DNA of 47,124 nt from contig HE978651.1 of NCBI GenBank assembly GCA_000285855.2, forward strand, positions 1,451,591-1,498,714, written 5' to 3'. Each line of letters opens with the position of its first letter. Within the stretch, counting starts at the first letter, position 1. The DNA is from Ruminococcus sp. JC304 (GTDB lineage: Bacteria; Bacillota; Clostridia; Lachnospirales; Lachnospiraceae). Positions 9,634 to 19,440 of the stretch are shown piece by piece. The translations under genes were made by a program, and so were the position numbers. Below the pieces are notes generated by a model, which ran no database searches, was not told the DNA's origin, and saw only the letters and a list, made by a program, of their open reading frames with translations.

Positions 9634-10776
9634 TTGGGAGAAAATAAGATTAGAGTTTTAATAAATTATCATGGAAAAAAAGGATCAGGTCCTTCCTATT
9701 CATTAGAATGGGCTAAAGGCTTATTAGAGTGTGGATGTGAGGTTTATGCAGTTGTTTCAAAAGAAGTTGTGAATATAGAAGAATGGAAGAAGAATATAAA
9801 TGATGATCATCTCTATCTTATAGATACGCATAAAGATTATAGCAGAAAAGATTTAGCTATGAAAACAGTTAAATTGTATTTGAAGGGTAAGAAAGAAATT
9901 CAAAAAAAGTTTAGTCACGTTACATTTGATTTTTCGTTTCATACTTTTTACTGTCATTGGGCAAATATAGTAGATAGTTTTTTGGATATAAAGAAAGTAG
10001 TAGCTATTTGTCATGATCCGATTGCTCATTCTGGTACAAAATTTTATTTACAGTATTTATTTAAAAGACATTATAAAACGGCAGATGAAATAATAACTTT
10101 AACTAAATCATTTACAGATGTAATACATAAAAAATTTAATATTCCAATAAGCAATATTCATTATATACCCCATGGAAGAATGAAAATGTATAATGAATAT
10201 TCTAAAACAATGTTGAATTCGCTGGCATATAAGGAAGACAATATTAATTTTTTATTTTTTGGCTTTATTGAACATTACAAAGGTTTAAATATATTAGCTA
10301 AAGCATATAAAGAATTAGAAAATAAATATGAAAATGTAACATTAACAATAGCTGGAAATGGAGATTTTAAACCATATCAAGAACAATTTTCTAAACTTAA
10401 AAAATTTAATCTTGTCAATCGATATATTAGAGATGATGAGGTAGGGGCATTATTTGCGGGGCCTAATATTGTTGTTGTGTTGCCATATATTAATGCTACT
10501 CAATCTGGTGTTATTCCTGTTGCGTATGAATTTTTGACTCCGATAATAGCATCGAATACGGGGGGATTGAAAGAACAGTTAGATGATGGAAAAATAGGTC
10601 TTTTGTTTGAAAATGGAAATTATAAAGATTTGATGAGAAAAATGGAAGTTTTTATTAACAATAAAAAAATATGGAAAAAACAGAGCGATTTAATGATTTC
10701 TTTTAGAAATACGTTAGATTGGAATGTTTTAGCAAGTGATTTATTGAAATTATTAGGAATTAGGGAGGAATATTAA
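9634..10776 (+). CDS. Glycosyltransferase family 4
   Basis: GT4-type glycosyltransferase of about 380 aa with both Rossmann-like domains intact: VLINYHGKKGSGPSYSLEWA at the N-terminus, a linker YIPHGRMK, and the donor site FFGFIEHYKGLNILAKAY, LTIAGNGDF, VVLPYINATQSGVIPVAYEF and ASNTGGLKE. TTG 9634 is taken as start because AGAGGAG lies 8 bases upstream; an ATG at 9598 would run inside the end of the previous gene. The following gene starts on its stop (TAATG). The acceptor and donor sugars are unknown. Confidence 0.82.
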   Translation: MGENKIRVLINYHGKKGSGPSYSLEWAKGLLECGCEVYAVVSKEVVNIEEWKKNINDDHLYLIDTHKDYSRKDLAMKTVKLYLKGKKEIQKKFSHVTFDFSFHTFYCHWANIVDSFLDIKKVVAICHDPIAHSGTKFYLQYLFKRHYKTADEIITLTKSFTDVIHKKFNIPISNIHYIPHGRMKMYNEYSKTMLNSLAYKEDNINFLFFGFIEHYKGLNILAKAYKELENKYENVTLTIAGNGDFKPYQEQFSKLKKFNLVNRYIRDDEVGALFAGPNIVVVLPYINATQSGVIPVAYEFLTPIIASNTGGLKEQLDDGKIGLLFENGNYKDLMRKMEVFINNKKIWKKQSDLMISFRNTLDWNVLASDLLKLLGIREEY

Positions 10777-11824
10777 TGAAATTTATAGCGTATTTTCTTC
10801 CGCAATATCATTATGTAAAAGAAAACGATGAATGGTGGGGAAGAGGGTTTACAGAATGGACAAATGTAAAAAAGGCGAGACCACTTTTTAGAGGACACTA
10901 TCAGCCACATAAGCCTAAGGATGATAATTACTATGTGTTAACTGAAAAATCTACAGTTGAATATCAAACGGATTTAATGGATAAATATAATGTGTATGGA
11001 TTAGCATATTATCATTATTGGTTTAATGGAAAATTATTACTTGAAAAACCAGCAGAAAATTTATTAAAGTGGAAAGATATAAATCAAAGATTTTTTTCTT
11101 TTGGGCAAATCATACATGGATAAAAAGTGTTAATGGAGTAAAGACAATTCTTCAAGAACAAACATATTCAGGAGAAAAAGATTGGCAATCACATTTTAAG
11201 TATTTTCTTCCCTTTTTTAAGGATGATAGATATATAAAAGTAAATAATAAACCAGTTATTGCGATATATGTTCCCGAAGATATACCACAATATAATGATA
11301 TGATACGGTTATGGAATGAATTGGCTATAGAGAATGGATTTAATGGTGTATATATTATTGAAAGTATAAATGGATATCATCAGTTTGGAAGAAAGTCAAT
11401 AGCTGATGCTGAAATGTTAAGAGCTCCAAATTTAGGAACTTATGATATAACTAGATGGTATGGGAGAATTGCTAAAAGACCAAGATTACAAAAAAAGTGC
11501 CATTTTTTTTCCGTATAAAATTCCATATAAAAAAGTAATTACAAGTTTAATAAAGGAAAGTAAAAAATATAAAACAAATAAAAAGGTTTATTTCGGAACT
11601 TATTGTGGATGGGATAATACGTGTAGACATGGTAGATATGGTAGTGTTCATACCAACGTAAATGCAGAAGATTTTAGACGAAGTATTATTGAATTAAAGA
11701 AGTTATCAAAAGAGGATGATTTCTTTTTTATTAATGCATGGAACGAGTGGGCTGAAGGTATGCATCTAGAACCTGATGAAAAAAATGGTTTTTATTTTTA
11801 GAAGTATTGAAGGATATAAAGTAA
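10776..11824 (+). pseudogene. WbsX-like / GH99-like domain protein, broken by three frameshifts
   Basis: Matches the WbsX/GH99-like family found in polysaccharide clusters: FLPQYHYVKENDEWWGRGFTEW at the start, then YYHYWFNGKLLLEKP, WANHTWIKSVNG, and the C-terminal FINAWNEWAEGMHLEPDE. Three breaks occur, each in a homopolymer. One T is missing in the 7-T run at 11091-11097, one A is extra in the A run near 11492, and one T is missing near 11796. Corrected, the protein is about 349 aa and ends LEVLKDIK at 11824, overlapping the next start as TAATG. Role in EPS synthesis is unknown; family members are proposed to be transferases or hydrolases. Confidence 0.75.
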
Positions 11825-13142
11825 TGGTTTATAAGAAGAGTAAATTTGAGAAAATTTTAATTTTTTTTGCTGCACTATATCCAATTATACCAGCGTATTT
11901 TAAAATTGTTGGATTTAGTTTCCCCAATTTGTGTTGTATAACATTTATTCTATTGTCAGCTTTGTATAGAAAAATTAGATTTATTATAAAAAAGAATGTA
12001 GTTGTTTTTCTGTATTATTATGGATGGTAATTAATGTAGGAATCTATTTTTATCATTTTTATTTTTGGGGTGCAATATGGTGTATATGTACTGTTGTAGC
12101 CGGTATGATTTTTGCAGATAATATAAATAATGAAAGACTATTTGTAAGAATATTGTTAACCATAGTATATGTAACCGGAATAGTTTGCATGTTTGGATTG
12201 ATTGAATCAATAACAGGATTTAGGGTATTTAGTATATTTAATACATCAGGAGATAAAATTTATATAAATCCAGTAAGATTTGGAATAACAAGAATAGTTG
12301 GATTTGCATATCAAACTATATCATATGCAGTTTATTTAGTATTGAGTGGATGCCTTGCATTTTATTTAATGACTTTAAAAGAATATATATCAGATAAAGA
12401 AAGAAAAAAAATAAAATGTATTTATGTATTAATAGTGATTAATATTTTATTAACATTATCAAGATCTGCAATATTCATTTTTATTATATCACAGGTGCTG
12501 TTATTATGGCGAATGGGTATGAAAAAAGTATTAAAAATGATGTTTTATAGTGCTGTGCTAGTAATAATTGCTTTAGTTATAATGTATCTTATTGCACCTA
12601 AAGTTTTCCAGCAGATTCAGAATATTTACTATATGATGCTGGCCGTTATTGATAATAATTATATTTCTCGAATTGCTACGGAATTTGGAAATGATAATTT
12701 GAATGCAGTGGGTACTAGAACGGATATATATGAATGGGTATATGAAAAGGTAAAAGATAATATTTGGTTAGGTGTTGGGTTTAAAACTCCTTTTTTATAT
12801 GAATATGATGCTGGCAATCAATATCATACAATGATAAAGAAGACAGCTATAGAGGTAGAATACTTATTAACTTTATATGAAACTGGAATTTGGGGATTAT
12901 TATCAGAAATTATAGTTTTTATATCAATTATTGGAAAGAGTGCTAAAAATGTTTTACATAGATTCTTGAGTAAAAGCTGGGAAAATAAATTGAGTTTTAA
13001 TTATTTGGTTTTAACTATTTTTGCTTGTATGATACTTATGTATTTTATGGTAAACCAGAGTTCAGAACAATACTTATTAAATATTATTATCGTGCTATTT
13101 ATTGCTTATAATTCGATAGGAAAGGGAGAACTTAATAAATGA
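11824..13142 (+). pseudogene. Wzy/O-antigen-ligase-like polymerase, broken by one frameshift
   Basis: Highly hydrophobic protein with about ten predicted membrane segments and a periplasmic-type loop before the last helices that carries GVGFKTPFLYEYD, as in Wzy/WaaL-type polymerases. LTLSRSAIFIFIISQVLLLW is the typical middle motif. It would join repeat units outside the membrane. The frame shifts near the T run at about 12006; adding one T restores a continuous 439-aa product. ATG 11824 overlaps the end of the WbsX-like gene, and the stop overlaps the next start (ATGA). Extremely AT-rich, as is usual for Wzy genes. Confidence 0.72.
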
Positions 13143-14287
13143 TAATAGGGTTAATGGGCATGGAATTTGAATCAGAAAATAAGGGATGTGAAGCTCTGGC
13201 GTTTTCTTTTTTAAATATTTTAAGAGAGATATCTAACAAAAATATTACAATATATTATTTTTCAAATTTGGGATTTGGTAAAGTAGTAGAAAGTTTTCCA
13301 GAATTTGTATTTAAGAAAATTAACTTGAAAATCAGAGACTTAAAATTAGATTTTATTAGAGCTGTAAAAAAATGTGATTATATATTTGATGTAACAATGG
13401 GAGATAGTTTTTCGGATATATATTCAGAAGAAGTATGTCTAAGCGATATAAGATTTAAAAGATTGGCGTCTTTTTTTACTAAAAAATATATTTTATTACC
13501 ACAAACCTATGGACCTTTTTTTTCTGATAAAGTAAAAACAAGAGCGATGAAAGTTTTTTCTAAAACAGACGTTATATTTTGCAGAGATGAATTATCTAGA
13601 AAATATATTTATGAGGAGTTTGGGATAAAGAATTCAATTTTATCTACAGATATGGCGTTTGCATTGCCTTATAAAAAAGATATGTATAATTTTACAGGGC
13701 AAAAGAAAATAGGAATTAATATTTCGGGTTTATTATTTAGAGGTGGATTTACTCAAAATAATCAATTTGATTTAAAAATTGATTATCCTCATTTTGTAAA
13801 AAAATTGATTGTTATATTGAATGAAACTTATCCTGATTATGAGATACATTTAATACCACATGTAATTAACTTAGAAGAGAATGCACATGATGATGATTAT
13901 AAAGTTTGTAAACAATTGAATAAAGAATATCCTGATACGATCCTAGCTCCGATTTTCACTACACCAATAGAGGCAAAGAGTTATATATCTAATATGGATA
14001 TTTTTATTGGTTCAAGAATGCATTCTACAGTAGCTGCATTTTCATCAGGTGTTTTAACAATACCAGTTTCTTATAGTAGAAAGTTCGAAGGGTTATTTGG
14101 AAGTTTAAATTATCCGTATGTGATTAATACTAAAAATGAGAATATAGAATCTGCTATTGAATTGATTTTAAGATATATAGAAAATAAAAATCAACTTGTA
14201 GAAAGTCAAGAGAAATCTATGAGTTTGATTATTAAAGAGATTAAGCTGTTTAAGGAAAGCTTAATTGAAATATTAGGGGAGGTTTAA
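13139..14287 (+). CDS. Polysaccharide pyruvyl transferase family protein
   Basis: CsaB/WcaK-type pyruvyl transferase (382 aa), adding a pyruvate ketal from PEP to a sugar of the repeat unit. Motifs: ENKGCEALAFSF near the N-terminus, DVTMGDSFSDIY, KYILLPQTYGPFFSDKV, DVIFCRDELSRKYI, and the C-terminal FIGSRMHSTVAAFSSGVLTIPVSYSRKFEGLF, which carries the conserved Arg-x-His. It starts inside the stop of the polymerase gene (ATGA overlap), so it is translationally coupled. The frame is intact although both neighbours are broken. Confidence 0.85.
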   Translation: MIIGLMGMEFESENKGCEALAFSFLNILREISNKNITIYYFSNLGFGKVVESFPEFVFKKINLKIRDLKLDFIRAVKKCDYIFDVTMGDSFSDIYSEEVCLSDIRFKRLASFFTKKYILLPQTYGPFFSDKVKTRAMKVFSKTDVIFCRDELSRKYIYEEFGIKNSILSTDMAFALPYKKDMYNFTGQKKIGINISGLLFRGGFTQNNQFDLKIDYPHFVKKLIVILNETYPDYEIHLIPHVINLEENAHDDDYKVCKQLNKEYPDTILAPIFTTPIEAKSYISNMDIFIGSRMHSTVAAFSSGVLTIPVSYSRKFEGLFGSLNYPYVINTKNENIESAIELILRYIENKNQLVESQEKSMSLIIKEIKLFKESLIEILGEV

Positions 14288-14291
14288 TCAT

Positions 14292-16005
14292 ATGGAGCTA
14301 TCAAATATTGACAACATAGAAATAATAGTCAAACTTTTGAAAGAGAATAATATAAAAGATCTTGTTATTAGTCCTGGAGGTACGAATATTCCCATTATCA
14401 AAGCTGTGCAGGATGATGCATTTTTTAATTGTTATTCAGTGGTAGATGAACGTAGTGCAGCATATGTGGCTATTGGTATTTATCTCCAAACAAAAAAAGC
14501 AGTAGTTTTAATTTGTACAAGTGCTCAAGCAACAAGAAACTATATTCCTGGATTAACGGAAGCTTTTTATAAAAGAGTACCTGTTTTAGCGATTACAATG
14601 GAAAAGCATCCTAGATTTAAATATCAAGAATATATGCAAGCACCGGATCAAACATCTCTTCCTAAAGATAGTATAAAAAAATCTTTTGAGCTTCCTTTTA
14701 TATCGGATATAAATGATTGTTATCATAGTATTAGAGTAGCAAATGAGGCAATTCTTGAATTATCTAGAAATGGGTTGGGACCGGTACAATTGTGTATACC
14801 ATGGTTGGATTTTTCCTTATCTAATGTAATACCGAAAGTTAGAACAATAAAAAGATATGATGTAAGACAAATAAAACAAGAGAATATATCTAATAAAAAA
14901 ATTCTTCTTGTAATAGGAGAGCATATACCATTTTCAGATAAAGAAAAGAGTGCTATTGACCAATTTTGCGATAAAACAAATACTGTAGTATATGTTAATC
15001 ATTTGTCAAATTTTATAAATGAATATTCTATAGAGGGAAATTTTCTGCTCTTAGTTTCAGAAATAAAAGAACTTGATAGTATTAAACCAGATATAATTAT
15101 TTCTATTGGGGGACAACCAGGAGACTATCCATTTTATCTTACTTTTTCTCAGGATACGTTGAATAATGTGGAACATTGGAGAATTTGTGATGACGGAAAA
15201 GTTGTAGATACATATGACAAATTAACAAGAATATATCAAGGTAATCTTTTAGAGTTTTTTAATAGTGTTGTTTCAGAATGTAAGGAGCATTCTTATTTAA
15301 GGGAATGGAAGGAAAAGGTAAATGAGAAAAGTACAATGTTAGATGTTCCATTTTCACAGGTTTCAATTGCACAATATTTACATGAAAAATTCCAGCTAAT
15401 TCTATCATACAATTTTCAATATTGAATAGTTTAAGAATATGGAATTTGTTTCATCTGGATCCTTCAATCGAATGTTATTCTAATGTTGGAGCATTTGGTA
15501 TTGATGGAGGGATGTCTACACTTATTGGACAAAGTATAGTAACCGATAAATTAGCGTATATGATTATTGGAGATCTTGCTTTTTTTATGATATGAATTCA
15601 TTATGTATTAGAGATATAAAAAACAATGTGAGAATTTTACTAGTCAATAACAATGGAGGAATCGAGTTTAAATTACACGGTGAAGATAAAAAAGATAGAG
15701 ACAGATTCATTGCGGCTGCAGACTATCATGGATCAGCTAAGGAGTGGGCAGAGTCGTGTGGATTTGAATATTATGCGGCTAGAAATATGAAGGAATTGGA
15801 AGAGTATACTTCTAAATTTGTTTCTGAATCAGATAAGCCGATTATATTAGAAGCATTTGTTTCTGATTTTGATGAGAGCGATGCATATTTAAAATTGATA
15901 AATAAGAATAAGAGCAAAAATACAAAAGAATCTGTTAAAGGTATGGTAAAAGGAATTTTAGGAGAGAAGACTTATCGTAAATTGAAACAAACAATCAAAG
16001 GATGA
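14292..16005 (+). pseudogene. MenD-like thiamine-diphosphate enzyme, broken by two frameshifts
   Basis: The N-terminal part follows MenD: DLVISPGGTNIPIIKAV, VDERSAAYVAIGI (with the conserved Glu), LICTSAQATRNYIPGLTEA and LAITMEKHP. The middle part carries DIIISIGGQPGDYP. The C-terminal ThDP-binding part reads MIIGDLAFFYDMNSL and LLVNNNGGIEF. Two one-base losses break it: in the A run at 15385-15389 and in the 7-T run at 15580-15586. Corrected length is about 571 aa, close to MenD. Nothing for menaquinone synthesis lies nearby, so an altered substrate (carboligation or decarboxylation in sugar or acyl decoration) is likelier than true MenD function; this is inference. Confidence 0.7.
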
Positions 16006-16012
16006 TTAGGAT

Positions 16013-16855
16013 ATGAATATTAAATCATTTTTAAAAAAGAAGTTAATAAAAGTACAAAAAGAGAAAATACTTATTCCATGTCTTGAGGGAAAAATTTTGA
16101 ATGGTAAAAGTGCGTTTATTACAGGAGGAAGTTCTGGAATTGGATATGCAATAGCGAATAGCTTTTTGAAAAATGGAGCAAATGTAGTAATTTCTGGAAG
16201 AAATATAAAAAAGCTTAAAGATGCAAAACGAGAATTAGTTAAAGAGTGTCAATGTAATGAGGAAATGGTTGATATATTAGAGTTAGATATATCATCTGTT
16301 TCAAAAATGAAGAGTAAATTACTTGAATTTTTAGAAGGTAAGCGAATAGATATATTTGTAAATAATGCTGGAATAAATGAGGGAAAGCTGTTTCCTAACA
16401 CTTCAGAAGAAGATTTTGATAGAGTAGTGGAAACTAATTTAAAAGGGATGTATTTTATTTCACAGGAAATCGTAAAATATATGGTTAATAATAAGATAGA
16501 GGGAAATATTCTTAATATTACATCATCATCATCATTGAGGCCAGGAGTTTCGCCATATATTATTTCGAAATGGGGAGAACGAAGTTTGACTCTTGGCATG
16601 GCAAAAAAGTATTTGCAATATGGAATTGTGGTAAATGGCTTAGCACCGGGATCAACACTTACACCTATGTTAAAGAAAGATAAAGAAAATGATTTAAATT
16701 TGGACTATTCTCCATGTAAAAGATATGTTGCTCCAGAGGAAATTGGAAATATTGCTACTGTTTTGGTAAGTGGAATGGGTAGGATGATTGTAGGAGATAC
16801 TGTCTATGCAACTGGTGGAGCAGGAGTAATTACTTATGATGATACTACTTATTAG
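16013..16855 (+). CDS. SDR family oxidoreductase
   Basis: Classical short-chain dehydrogenase of 280 aa. The NAD(P) loop TGGSSGIGYAI is at about residues 37-47, the NNAGINEG motif follows, then the serine of ITSSSSLRP and the catalytic pair in YIISKWG (Tyr-x3-Lys). The C-terminal APGSTLTPM and TGGAGVITYDDT fit the FabG-like subgroup. About 25 extra basic residues precede the core. It sits 7 bases after the MenD-like gene with AGGA ahead of the ATG, so the two probably form a substrate pair: carboligation or decarboxylation followed by carbonyl reduction. Substrate unknown. Confidence 0.82.
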   Translation: MNIKSFLKKKLIKVQKEKILIPCLEGKILNGKSAFITGGSSGIGYAIANSFLKNGANVVISGRNIKKLKDAKRELVKECQCNEEMVDILELDISSVSKMKSKLLEFLEGKRIDIFVNNAGINEGKLFPNTSEEDFDRVVETNLKGMYFISQEIVKYMVNNKIEGNILNITSSSSLRPGVSPYIISKWGERSLTLGMAKKYLQYGIVVNGLAPGSTLTPMLKKDKENDLNLDYSPCKRYVAPEEIGNIATVLVSGMGRMIVGDTVYATGGAGVITYDDTTY

Positions 16856-16869
16856 GAAAGGCTTTATAT

Positions 16870-18258
16870 ATGAAAAGTAAGAATAAATCTTTACTAAAAA
16901 ATATAGGATTATTTACTATAGGTAGTTTTGGATCAAAGATACTTTCTTTTTTGTTAGTACCTTTATATACAGCTGTTTTATCCACAGCAGAATATGGTTC
17001 CGTTGATTTAATTATTTCAACGTCATCATTGCTGACACCAATTTTATTACTCAGTATTTTTGATGCAACCTTAAGATTTGGAATGGATCCGAAATATGAG
17101 AAAGAGGACGTTCTTTCAACATCAATTAACATTGCGATAAAGGGTTCCGTTGTTTTAATAGTGGGCGTTATTATTGTTTCAATAACACACATAGTTCATT
17201 TATCAAATATATATTTAATTTTTTTATGTATTTATTTTGTGTTAGGGGCATTAAGTCAAATATTAAATCTTTATTTAAGGGCGAAGAATCAAGCATCAGT
17301 TATAGCAATAAGTGGAATAATTTGTACTTTAGTTACGTGTATAAGTAATATAATACTACTGCTTGTATTTAAATGTGGCATTGTTGGATATATGATTAGT
17401 AATACAGTTGGGATACTGATTCAAAATACTTATCAATTGTTTATAGGGAAAATATATAAAGATATTAGATTAAAAAACTATAGAGACTTATCAAAGCCAA
17501 TGCTTAAATATAGTTTTCCGTTAATTGCTAACTCTATTTCATGGTGGGTAAATAATGCTAGTGACAGGTATATTCTTACATTTTTAAAAGGTATTTCTGA
17601 AAATGGAATTTATTCGGTGTCATATAAAATCCCGACAATATTGTCAATGTTTCAAAGTATTTTCTATAATGCGTGGTCGATTTCCGCTATTGCAGAGTTT
17701 GATGAATATGATAAAGATGGATTTATTGGAAATAATTATTCAATTTATAGTTTTATTTCATTGGGAATTTGTTCCGTATTATTAATTTTAAATATTCCAT
17801 TAGCAACGTTACTTTATAAAGGTAATTATTTCATTGCATGGAAGTGTGTTCCGTTTTTATTGATGGGAACTGTATTTAGTGGGATATCTCAATTTGAAGG
17901 ATCATTGTTTGCAGCAACTAAGAATACAAACTCTGTGGCAAAAACTACAATTATTGGTGCAATTGTAAATATTGGTTGTAACTTTATATTTATTTATTTT
18001 ATAGGAGCAACAGGAGCTGCGTTAGCCACATTAATAGGATATTTAGTAACTTGGATGTTGAGAACAAAATATTTGCAAAGTTTTATTAAGATGAAGGTGA
18101 ATTGGAGAAATCATTTTTGGTCTATAATGATTGTATGTATTCAATCCATAATAGCTACAGTAGGAGGAATATTTCTTTTACAGGTGATTTTGTTTGTGAT
18201 GCTCATAGTGATAAATAGAGGTTATATTGTTCCAATTTTAAGTAAATTGTTAAAATAA
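16870..18258 (+). CDS. Wzx-type oligosaccharide flippase
   Basis: MOP-superfamily exporter of 462 aa with about twelve to fourteen hydrophobic segments. The first helix region (IGLFTIGSFGSKILSFLLVP) and the following LYTAVLSTAEYGSVDL are diagnostic for polysaccharide flippases. It would turn the lipid-linked repeat unit across the membrane for the Wzy polymerase. AGGAAAGG lies upstream of ATG 16870. This is the last gene of the EPS operon. No clear terminator follows, only an AT-rich stretch and a dispersed repeat. Confidence 0.9.
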   Translation: MKSKNKSLLKNIGLFTIGSFGSKILSFLLVPLYTAVLSTAEYGSVDLIISTSSLLTPILLLSIFDATLRFGMDPKYEKEDVLSTSINIAIKGSVVLIVGVIIVSITHIVHLSNIYLIFLCIYFVLGALSQILNLYLRAKNQASVIAISGIICTLVTCISNIILLLVFKCGIVGYMISNTVGILIQNTYQLFIGKIYKDIRLKNYRDLSKPMLKYSFPLIANSISWWVNNASDRYILTFLKGISENGIYSVSYKIPTILSMFQSIFYNAWSISAIAEFDEYDKDGFIGNNYSIYSFISLGICSVLLILNIPLATLLYKGNYFIAWKCVPFLLMGTVFSGISQFEGSLFAATKNTNSVAKTTIIGAIVNIGCNFIFIYFIGATGAALATLIGYLVTWMLRTKYLQSFIKMKVNWRNHFWSIMIVCIQSIIATVGGIFLLQVILFVMLIVINRGYIVPILSKLLK

Positions 18259-18352
18259 ATATTGACAATTGATTTTATTGCACTTAATGAGTTTTGTTAA
18301 TCAGTGATACGAGTCTTTAGTTCAATTATGAAAGATATATTAAGTGCACATT

Positions 18353-18720
18353 GGGGTCAGACCCCATGAAATACATATAAAATGAGTAAACGAGTCCTAA
18401 AAGTTCTGTAAAGAAAGTATAAATAACACACAGAGAATATTTTTCATCTATTCGCAACAGACAGTAAACACAGAGATAACGCACAGATACGGGATAGCAT
18501 GAGATAATAGCAGACAACAGCAGATGGCAAATTACTTTATGATCTGGCACACTGGCATAATATTTATAGATACGCTATCAAGGTTTTGCTATTGTTCTGT
18601 TATCCTGTCGATGCGTCAAATGTGTATGAACTTTTATAGTGGTTCTGATGGCTTCAGGGCGAAGACAGAAGCAGATGTACAGAAGAATATAGATGAATTG
18701 TTTGGGAAGAGGCTTAATTA
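18353..18720 (+). repeat. Dispersed REP-like repeat module, copy 1
   Basis: Begins with the palindrome GGGGTCAGACCCC, then ATGAAATAC and the block CCTAAAAGTTCTGTAAAG. The distal part near 18570-18650 (TGCTATTGTTCTGTTATCCTG...ACTTTTATAGTGGTTC) is shared with copy 4 at 33483-33795, so both ends of a longer element are recognisable. A 65-codon frame at 18524-18721 overlaps it but has no family resemblance or ribosome-binding site and is not called. The rest of 18259-18820 shows nothing else supportable. Confidence 0.7.
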
Positions 18721-18820
18721 GTACAATATATTTGTATGACGATATGAAAGAAAAGATAACTGGATTTTTAATAGATATAATGTTACAATATATCCGTATT
18801 CTTTATTAAAGGAGAGATAT

Positions 18821-19225
18821 ATGGATGAGAATTTGTTAAAAGTTGGGAAATATGATAACAAATTTAACGAAATATTAGGTATAGAAATTGCGGAAGTTGA
18901 AATTTATAGATCCAAAGGACTTCCTGCACATATGTTAAAGAGTAAACACCAAAATTGTTTGAAATATATTGATTACATACCAGATATTATTGAGAATCCA
19001 GATTATGTAGGGGTTAATCCAAACGAAAAGGAAAATAATTCTTTTGAATTAATTAAGCGTTATAAAGATAATATTTTAATTGGGATAAAATTAGATAAAG
19101 ATGGGGACTATTTATATGTCGCAACTATGCATGAAGTACAAGAATCAAAAATAATAAGACGTTTGCATAGTGGAAGGATTAAGGAAGTTATTACTGAGTG
19201 TAAAAAACTAGCACTGGAAACATAG
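18821..19225 (+). CDS. PBECR-like (barnase/EndoU/colicin-E5/RelE-type) nuclease-domain protein
   Basis: A 134-aa protein with the sequence pattern of PBECR domains. LPAHMLKSKHQNCLKYIDYI carries a histidine helix. IIENPDYVGVNPNEKEN is the nPDYvg motif. FELIKRYKDNILIGIKLD and YLYVATMHEV are the central strands. RRLHSGRIKEVI is the end motif with Arg. PBECR proteins are predicted RNases found in phage polyvalent proteins and toxins. AAAGGAGAG lies ahead of the ATG. It stands alone between a dispersed repeat and a structured RNA; no partner antitoxin gene is visible. The family assignment is by motif recall. Confidence 0.5.
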   Translation: MDENLLKVGKYDNKFNEILGIEIAEVEIYRSKGLPAHMLKSKHQNCLKYIDYIPDIIENPDYVGVNPNEKENNSFELIKRYKDNILIGIKLDKDGDYLYVATMHEVQESKIIRRLHSGRIKEVITECKKLALET

Positions 19226-19248
19226 TACTGAAAACAAAAAAAATAATA

Positions 19249-19277
19249 TTGACAAAGAAGAAAATAAATAGTATCCT
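19249..19277 (+). promoter_or_regulatory. Predicted sigma-A promoter for the 19.3-kb RNA
   Basis: TTGACA at 19249-19254, a 17-base spacer, and TATCCT at 19272-19277. Transcription would begin near 19284, just ahead of the large stem structure. The -10 is imperfect, the -35 perfect. Confidence 0.55.
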
Positions 19278-19283
19278 TTTTAT

Positions 19284-19405
19284 AGAAAGTGAATATGATA
19301 ATAACAAGCATAATTATTTTTGAGGTCAGAAAAGGTTCCTGACGCACTCTGAAAAGAGTACCTGAGATGATGGATACACCGCCCATCCAAAAATAATTGT
19401 GCTTT
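19284..19405 (+). ncRNA. Candidate structured RNA with a cloverleaf-like fold, class unknown
   Basis: A 16-base outer stem pairs AAGCATAATTATTTTT (19307-19322) with AAAAATAATTGTGCTT (19388-19403) with one G-T-type mismatch. Inside are three hairpins in a row: GTCAG/CTGAC, ACTCT-GAAA-AGAGT and GATGG/CCATC. There is no open frame across it. It does not fit a tRNA or any riboswitch consensus I can recall. A promoter lies at the right distance upstream. It could also be a miniature inverted-repeat element, because the outer stem doubles as terminal repeats. Confidence 0.45.
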
Positions 19406-19421
19406 TATTATGTGATTTATA

Positions 19422-19440
19422 GGTCAGACCAAATGAAGTA
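19422..19440 (+). repeat. Dispersed REP-like repeat, copy 2 (short)
   Basis: AGGTCAGACC followed by AAATGAAGTACC. It abuts the first recognisable codons of the reverse-transcriptase remnant, so the repeat marks the point where the intron was truncated. Confidence 0.55.

Noticed and set aside
18524-18721. 65-codon plus-strand open frame
   Set aside because: Sits in the dispersed repeat module, no RBS, and the related sequence in copy 4 does not keep the frame.
19306-19404. tRNA or a known riboswitch (TPP, THF, T-box considered)
   Set aside because: Outer stem too long for a tRNA; no CCA or anticodon-type loop; conserved riboswitch cores are not matched.
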